From the NCBI RefSeq assembly GCF_004345005.1, contig NZ_SMMX01000003.1, positions 1 through 64,000 on the forward strand: a stretch of 64,000 bases of DNA, given 5' to 3'. The stretch is from Extibacter muris (GTDB taxonomy: Bacteria > Bacillota > Clostridia > Lachnospirales > Lachnospiraceae). Of the stretch, positions 59,282-64,000 are shown one piece after another; the stretch's first letter is position 1, and each line of letters opens with the position of its first letter. The notes beneath the pieces were generated by a model that saw only the letters and a list, made by a program, of their open reading frames with translations, made no database searches and had not been told where the DNA came from. The position numbers and the translations under genes are program-made.

Positions 59282-59755
59282 ATGATAGGATTGATTGTTG
59301 CACGTTCTAAGAATAATGTAATTGGTAAGAATGGCAAAATACCATGGAAGATACAAGGCGAACAAAAGCAATTTAGAGAACTTACGGTAGGAAATGTTGT
59401 AGTGATGGGAAGAAAATCATATGAAGAAATTGGTCATCCACTTTTAAATCGAAAAAACATAATAGTTTCGAGAACAAAGAAGTTTATGGATGAAAACTTG
59501 ATTACTGTATCCTCTTTGCAAGAAGCAATTGCGTTTTCTGGTGATACAAATATTTATATTGCAGGAGGATACGGCTTATTTAAAGAAGCTATCCCATTAG
59601 TTGATAAAATGTATATTACAGAGGTGGACACGATTATTGATAACGGTGATGTGTTTTTTCCTGAATTTGATGTAAATGAATTTAATGTTGCTATCGATGA
59701 AACTTGTGGAGATGACATTAAATTTACAAGAACTATCTATACAAGAAAGAATTAG
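59282..59755 (+). CDS. dfrF: Dihydrofolate reductase, DfrF-like (trimethoprim resistance)
   Basis: 157 residues. Starts MIGLIVARSKNNVIGKNGKI, then PWKIQGEQKQFRELTVGN, VVVMGRKSYEEIGHPLLNRK, IYIAGGYGLFKEAI and YITEVDTII: complete DHFR fold reducing dihydrofolate with NADPH. The GEQKQFREL helix and overall sequence match acquired DfrF rather than chromosomal FolA, and no thyA lies beside it, as expected for a mobile trimethoprim-resistance gene. GAAGGAC upstream. Intact. Confidence 0.8.
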   Translation: MIGLIVARSKNNVIGKNGKIPWKIQGEQKQFRELTVGNVVVMGRKSYEEIGHPLLNRKNIIVSRTKKFMDENLITVSSLQEAIAFSGDTNIYIAGGYGLFKEAIPLVDKMYITEVDTIIDNGDVFFPEFDVNEFNVAIDETCGDDIKFTRTIYTRKN

Positions 59756-59785
59756 TCAGCTTCCAGTTATCGGGGAACTAAAGTC

Positions 59786-60718
59786 TTGACGGTAAAAGAA
59801 AAAGACGGCGAAAATGACTCCAGTTCTAATTTGGATCGGAATGAAATATTCCGTGTGAATCTGGGGGTCCGCAAAGCGACTTTCAGCAAGCTGTTCGATA
59901 CTATCCCCAAACGGTCGGGAAAGAGTGAAACGGTCAGTATGCAGTATGATTTTTCATCAACAGATTGTATTCTGCCACACCCGGTATATGCTTGGAGGGG
60001 ATGGATATGTTCGCTGAGTCCATCGGAAAAAACATTTGCGGAGCTGAAACCGCCTTCATCTAAAAACAGACAGCCCTGGAAGTACATTGTGGTACAGGGA
60101 GATGCGAAAGAAGAAATGTTAAGGGGTTTCCGTCAGGGAATTGAAAGGGAAGAAAATGAGTGTGCGTTGCTGCCTCAGAGCAAACGCTACATTGCCGCGG
60201 CGAAACATACTGTTGATTTGATGGAAGCAGCACCGACAATCGTTCTCGTTGTTAATTCAATAGGAAAAAATGAAATGGGAGAAATGACGCCGGAAGAACA
60301 TGTTTATGAGATCTGCAATATACAGTCCATAGGTGCTTCCATACAAAATATGCTTCTCGCCGCTACGGAAAAAGGAATAGGCAGCCTTTGGATATGTGAT
60401 GCTTATTATGAGGATGGCTGTTTTTATATCATCACATACGCTGCGTCCAACAAGATGAAACAGATAGACCATAACCCCATAGTGGCTGTGGCCGGCGAAT
60501 GGTTTACTGCGCATGGCAAGGGGATAAACCTCGGGTGGTTCTGCAAAAAGGAAAATCATGAAATGGCCCAAAAGCTGAGACAGGCATTCAGCGAATGGAT
60601 TGATAACGGGCACAACAATTTTGATGATGAAAATACGATCATCTTATGTATTCAATTAACAGAAGGAACTTTATTCTCTCATGGCACGAGGTATGACATA
60701 GATTTCTCTGATAACTGA
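59786..60718 (+). pseudogene. Three-part in-frame chimera: DUF6194-like, nitroreductase, PPOX-like
   Basis: One open frame joins pieces of three families. About 1-88: EIFRVNLGVRKATFSKLFDT to PHPVYAWRGWICSLSPSEKT, the end of a DUF6194-like protein. About 90-205: PSSKNRQPWKYIVVQGDAKE to GIGSLWICDAYYE, the middle of a nitroreductase lacking both ends. About 206-310: DGCFYIITYAASNKMKQIDH to SHGTRYDIDFS, the end of a pyridoxamine-oxidase-like protein. Only a TTG could start it. Junctions lie near 60050 and 60408. A functional protein is unlikely. Confidence 0.75.
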
Positions 60719-60762
60719 TGCCTGTGGAAATTAAAGATGGATGATTGGGTGAGGTGAAGAAA

Positions 60763-61011
60763 ATGCTTAAAAAGATAAACAGCTTTATCAACATACTTAT
60801 GGGAGGCTTCATTGGTGCATTTATCGGAGGAAGCATATTCAGATATCTTGACTACAAAAATCATCCTGAGTTGTTTGCTATGCAATCTGCACCATGGTAT
60901 ACCGGCATTCAAATTTCTGGCATAGTATTCTGGATTGTATTTATAGTAGTTGCTGTAATTTCCCTAATATTTTCTTTGCCTATGATGGCATGGAAATTAT
61001 TGTATAACTGA
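60763..61011 (+). CDS. Small two-helix membrane protein
   Basis: 82 residues, ATG 60763 with GAGGTGAAG upstream. Helices at about 10-28 (GGFIGAFIGGSIFRYLDY) and 48-75, separated by a loop with ELFAMQSAPWYTGIQ. Resembles short membrane proteins of Lachnospiraceae and part of the protein at 248. Function unknown. Confidence 0.65.
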   Translation: MLKKINSFINILMGGFIGAFIGGSIFRYLDYKNHPELFAMQSAPWYTGIQISGIVFWIVFIVVAVISLIFSLPMMAWKLLYN

Positions 61012-61048
61012 AAAACACAGATAGCAGAATTAAATAGGAGGTGTTTCT

Positions 61049-61470
61049 GTGACAGAGTTAGAAAAATGTATGGCCGGCAATTATATAATTGTCATGATGA
61101 AATCTTTCTGCAATATAAGAAGCAGGCAAAAGAGCTGCTTGACATTTATAACAGACTGACCTACGACCAGAAAAAAGAAAAGAAGGAAATTTTACATAAG
61201 CTGTTCGGCGGGATTGGAACGAATGTGTCGGTAGGGGCGCCATTCCTGTGTGATTATGGGTGTAATATTATTACCGGCAGCAATGTGTCGATCAATATGA
61301 ACTGCTCCTTTATCGACTGCAATCAGATAAAAATCGGAAATAACGTCATGATTGCTTCAAATGTGCAGATTTATACGGCAACGCATCCCGTGGAACTGGC
61401 AGAACGCCTGACACCAGACTGGATCCCGGAGAGCGGAAAGCAGATTGATAAGAGAACTGACAAATTTTAA
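61049..61470 (+). pseudogene. Maltose/galactoside O-acetyltransferase, frameshifted and truncated
   Basis: AGGAGGTG and GTG 61049 begin VTELEKCMAGN; one missing base near 61078 moves the frame, which continues LYNCHDEIFLQYKKQAKELL (Mac domain) and the hexapeptide repeats VGAPFLCDYGCNIITGSNVS, IKIGNNVMIASNVQIYTATH with the catalytic His. It ends at IPESGKQIDKRTDKF, before the remaining repeats. Two independent lesions. Confidence 0.8.
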
Positions 61471-61488
61471 TTTGCTGAGGTGACTACT

Positions 61489-62124
61489 ATGAACCAAAAA
61501 ATTCAATGCAAAAAGACAATTTGCTCTATTATAATGTGGCTATTATTAATTCAAGGATTACTCCTCGGAATGAAACAAATTGTATTTTGCTTTGTGAATG
61601 AAACGCTTTATACCAGAAGTATGACTACAATGGTATCTATGATGATTCTTTTCGCAATTATATTTTTATATTGTCAACGTAGCAAGCGGATAATGTCATT
61701 TTTTCCAACAAAGTTTAGTTCGCCTTACATTATCGTCACAGTAATTGCCGTTAGTTTTTATGTGGTAACTTTATTTTTTGTAAAAAGGTTATCGATACAA
61801 AGCTTCCTCATGTTGCTTTACGGGAGTATTATAACGCCAATTTTTGAGGAATCACTTTTCAGAGGTCTTATATGGAACAGGCTAAACAGTTGTTTTGCGA
61901 AGGAATGGAAAACATATATGACAGTGACTCTATTATTTGCACTTTGGCATATTGGATATGCCATTGGTATATATTTTTGGAAAGGCGGAAATCTATTGAA
62001 TTTCATAATAATGAAAGTAATGATTGGCGCAATATTTGGATTGATTACAGGCGCAATAAGATATAAAACAAAGAACTGCTATTTAGGAATACTTGTTCAT
62101 GGAATGCTAAACGCATTTGGATAA
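61489..62124 (+). CDS. CPBP-family intramembrane metalloprotease
   Basis: 211 residues, six to seven helices. Conserved motifs: EESLFRGLIWN (E-E-x-x-x-R, about 118-128), FALWHIGYA (about 151-159) and HGMLNAFG at the C-terminus, giving the metal-binding Glu/His set of Abi/CPBP proteases (Rce1 relatives). In Firmicutes these often take part in bacteriocin immunity or peptide maturation. ATG 61489 with GAGGTG upstream. Intact. Confidence 0.85.
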   Translation: MNQKIQCKKTICSIIMWLLLIQGLLLGMKQIVFCFVNETLYTRSMTTMVSMMILFAIIFLYCQRSKRIMSFFPTKFSSPYIIVTVIAVSFYVVTLFFVKRLSIQSFLMLLYGSIITPIFEESLFRGLIWNRLNSCFAKEWKTYMTVTLLFALWHIGYAIGIYFWKGGNLLNFIIMKVMIGAIFGLITGAIRYKTKNCYLGILVHGMLNAFG

Positions 62125-62241
62125 TTATTGACTCAAAAATTAGACCTGCGACAAACTCCAGTTTGTCAGCTTGTGAAAACAAGCATCATGTACAGCATAG
62201 TTTAGCTGGAATGGCTGGGGACAAGCTAGTTAGGAGGTATC

Positions 62242-62790
62242 ATGAAAGGATTTAACCGAAAAAATCAATTATTTTCCCTTTGTGGCTTAAACTGTGGGCT
62301 TTGCCCCATGTTTTTGAATAAATATTGCCCCGGCTGCGGGGGCGGCGAGGGAAATCAGTCCTGTAAAATTGCAAGGTGCAGCATGGAGCATGACGGTGTG
62401 GAATACTGCTTTCAGTGCAGTGAATATCCTTGCCCAAAATATGAGCATATTGATGACTTTGATGTCTTTATAACATCTCGAAACAAAAAATCTGATATGG
62501 AAAAGGCTAAGCGAATCGGGATAGACGCTTATAATGCGGAACAGGTGGAAAAGACAAAAATACTGGATATGCTTCTGTCCGGTTTTAATGACGGGCGCAA
62601 AAAGACACTGTTTTGTACGGCGGTAAATCTTTTGGATCTGCAGAAGTTGCAGGAAATACTCAGGCAAATTGAGAACAGAGCCGATTTGGATACACTGACG
62701 CTCAAAGAAAAAAGTACTTTTGCTGCAGAATTGCTGAAGGCGGCGGCAGCAAAGAACAATATTGAGTTGAAGCTGCGAAAGAAAAAGTGA
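62242..62790 (+). CDS. DUF3795 cysteine-rich protein
   Basis: 182 residues. N-terminal Cys cluster typical of DUF3795: LCGLNCGLCPMFLNKYCPGC, then CKIARC and YCFQCSEYPCPKYE, probably metal- or cluster-binding; then a helical C-terminal half. Function unknown. TAGGAGGT precedes ATG 62242. Upstream 62125-62241 holds no gene. Confidence 0.8.
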   Translation: MKGFNRKNQLFSLCGLNCGLCPMFLNKYCPGCGGGEGNQSCKIARCSMEHDGVEYCFQCSEYPCPKYEHIDDFDVFITSRNKKSDMEKAKRIGIDAYNAEQVEKTKILDMLLSGFNDGRKKTLFCTAVNLLDLQKLQEILRQIENRADLDTLTLKEKSTFAAELLKAAAAKNNIELKLRKKK

Positions 62791-62865
62791 GGACTTCAAT
62801 ACTGCAATCATTTAATAAAGTATTGAAAAGGATAGAGAATATAGATAAATGAAAGTAATAAACGT

Positions 62866-62901
62866 CCCTTTGCAGAAAAATAAGTGATGTTCTGCAAAGG
62901 G
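62866..62901 (+). terminator. Perfect 12-bp hairpin
   Basis: CCCTTTGCAGAA (62866-62877) with TTCTGCAAAGGG (62890-62901), between the DUF3795 and MBL-fold genes. Confidence 0.6.
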
Positions 62902-62934
62902 AATCAGATATTAATTATGGAGGTATGCTTGTAA

Positions 62935-63696
62935 ATGGATAAATGGTTCACGATTGACCAGATTGATGAAGGCACATATATTATCAGCGAATACCGGCAT
63001 TGGGAGGAGACGCATTGCTATCTGTTAAATGGCTCCAGCCGCAGCTTATTGATTGATACGGGTCTGGGAATCTGCAATATTTATGATGAAGTAATGAAGC
63101 TGACAAATAAGCCTGTTACGGCCGTTGCCACCCATATTCATTGGGATCATATTGGCGGCCATAAATATTTTCCGGACTTTTATGCCCATGCGGAAGAATT
63201 GAGCTGGCTGAACGGTGAGTTTCCGCTGACAATAGAAACAATCAGAGGGATGGTGTCAGACCGCTGCGATTTACCAGACGGTTACGATACAGGTACTTAT
63301 GAGTTTTTCCAGGGGACGCCAACAAAGGTGCTGGAGGATGGAGAGAACATTGAATTAGGTGGACGGAATATACAGGTATTGCATACCCCGGGCCATGCTC
63401 CGGGGCATATGTGTTTCTGGGAATCAGACAGAGGCTATCTGTTTACCGGAGACCTGGTTTATAAGGATACTTTATTTGCCTATTATCCGTCAACAGACCC
63501 GGACGCATACCTTGCTTCTCTTGAAAAGATTTCGGAGCTTCCGGTCAAGAAGGTTTTTCCTGCGCATCATAATTTGGATATTCAGCCGGAGATTTTAAGC
63601 AGAATGAGAAATGCGTTCAGGCAGCTTCGGGAAGATGGTAAATTACATCACGGCAGCGGCACATTTGACTATGGGGATTGGGCAGTATGGTTATAA
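62935..63696 (+). CDS. MBL-fold metallo-hydrolase
   Basis: 253 residues. THIHWDHIGGH (about 62-72) is the H-x-H-x-D-H zinc signature; HTPGHAPGH (about 149-157), TGDLVYKD (Asp) and PAHHN (His) complete the two-zinc site. Soluble, no signal peptide. Could be a glyoxalase II-like or lactone hydrolase; substrate not readable. GGAGGTATG upstream. Intact. Confidence 0.9.
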   Translation: MDKWFTIDQIDEGTYIISEYRHWEETHCYLLNGSSRSLLIDTGLGICNIYDEVMKLTNKPVTAVATHIHWDHIGGHKYFPDFYAHAEELSWLNGEFPLTIETIRGMVSDRCDLPDGYDTGTYEFFQGTPTKVLEDGENIELGGRNIQVLHTPGHAPGHMCFWESDRGYLFTGDLVYKDTLFAYYPSTDPDAYLASLEKISELPVKKVFPAHHNLDIQPEILSRMRNAFRQLREDGKLHHGSGTFDYGDWAVWL

Positions 63697-63713
63697 AGAG
63701 AAGGAATAAGAAT

Positions 63714-64000
63714 ATGAAATATCGTGAATTGATAAATTACCTAAAAGAAGAACCGTACCCGGTTGACGGGACTACAAACCTTATGCACGATTATCAGCAC
63801 AGTGCTGTATCTTAAGCCCTTTGCCGCCAGGGGGAAATTGTTATGGGGATCGTGTATGATCCCTTCCATGAAGAAGTGTTTTCAGCGGTTAAAGGCAAGG
63901 GCAGCTTCTTAAATGGACAGCCCATACATGTATCAAACGCAGAAAAACTATCCGACACGATGATAGGATTGGGAACAGCAAAAAGAGAGCTGGCCGATGA
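63714..64000 (+). pseudogene. Inositol monophosphatase-family gene, deleted and interrupted, runs off window
   Basis: GAAGGAATAAG and ATG 63714 begin MKYRELINYLKEEPYP, then jump to VDGTTNLMHDYQHSAVS, the metal-binding D-P-x-D-G-T-T-N motif that normally lies about 80 residues in. A TAA (63813-63815) follows, then ALCRQGEIVMGIVYDPFHEE and LNGQPIHVSNAEKLSDTMIG to the window end. An N-terminal deletion plus a nonsense codon. Confidence 0.75.

Overview
The window comes from a low-to-mid GC, spore-forming, anaerobic Clostridia-type Firmicute, most like a gut Lachnospiraceae. I infer this from a fragment of an alpha/beta small acid-soluble spore protein gene, Gram-positive ribosome sites and TTGACA/TATAAT promoters, a sortase-anchored surface protein, Tn916-type conjugative element parts and a vanD-type glycopeptide cluster. 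It is accessory DNA almost throughout: a stack of mobile-element remnants carrying many drug-resistance or drug-sensing modules, with an unusually large number of broken genes. No rRNA, tRNA or CRISPR array was seen.

Layout. 1-10.5 kb: membrane protein, acetyltransferase, HipBA-like pair, TetR gene with its own operator, an IS605-type remnant invaded by a spore-protein fragment, a collapsed two-component system, an FMN-binding protein with an ABC exporter, and an AraC regulator. 10.5-18.6 kb: a complete but ruined vanD-type locus in the canonical order R-S-Y-H-D-X-int. vanR and the integrase read through; vanS is cut and joined to an ABC permease remnant, vanY is frameshifted, vanH and the ligase have in-frame internal deletions, and vanX has a nonsense codon. 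18.6-22.4 kb: a hairpin-rich inverted-repeat block and two secreted beta-helix-like surface proteins. 22.6-31.3 kb: two TetR genes with paired operators, an operon of TetR, rifampin-phosphotransferase-like enzyme and MFS pump lying between Tn916-type gene fragments, an orphan winged-helix regulator, and a MerR/DUF2268 operon. 31.4-34.6 kb: a MATE pump behind a leader peptide and a hairpin series, then an FMN riboswitch cut off from its gene by an IS3-family element.

34.6-46.2 kb is a stripped integrative element (polyvalent protein, transfer-assisting protein, Cys-rich protein, relaxase remnant, XRE repressor, xis, int) carrying a full bcrR-bcrAB-uppP bacitracin-resistance set; its integrase has Ser at the position expected for the first catalytic Arg. 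46.2-53.0 kb: YdcF-like protein, prenyl-synthase remnant, lipoprotein, and a two-component system with a peptide-type ABC exporter sharing an 18-nt operator-like sequence. 53-64 kb is a gene graveyard (fragments of PBP, sigma factor, signal peptidase, IS110, SLOG protein, acetyltransferase, inositol phosphatase and a three-way chimera) among intact genes, including a Vat-type acetyltransferase with a leader-peptide attenuator and a dfrF-like trimethoprim-insensitive dihydrofolate reductase.

Taken together the intact modules predict tolerance to bacitracin, rifamycins, streptogramin A, trimethoprim and MATE/MFS substrates, while the glycopeptide cluster should be non-functional. The strongest leads are the multi-hit decay of the vanD locus, short-homology deletions that recur across the window (one measurable between two paralogues inside it), two leader-peptide attenuators on resistance genes, and the orphaned riboswitch.
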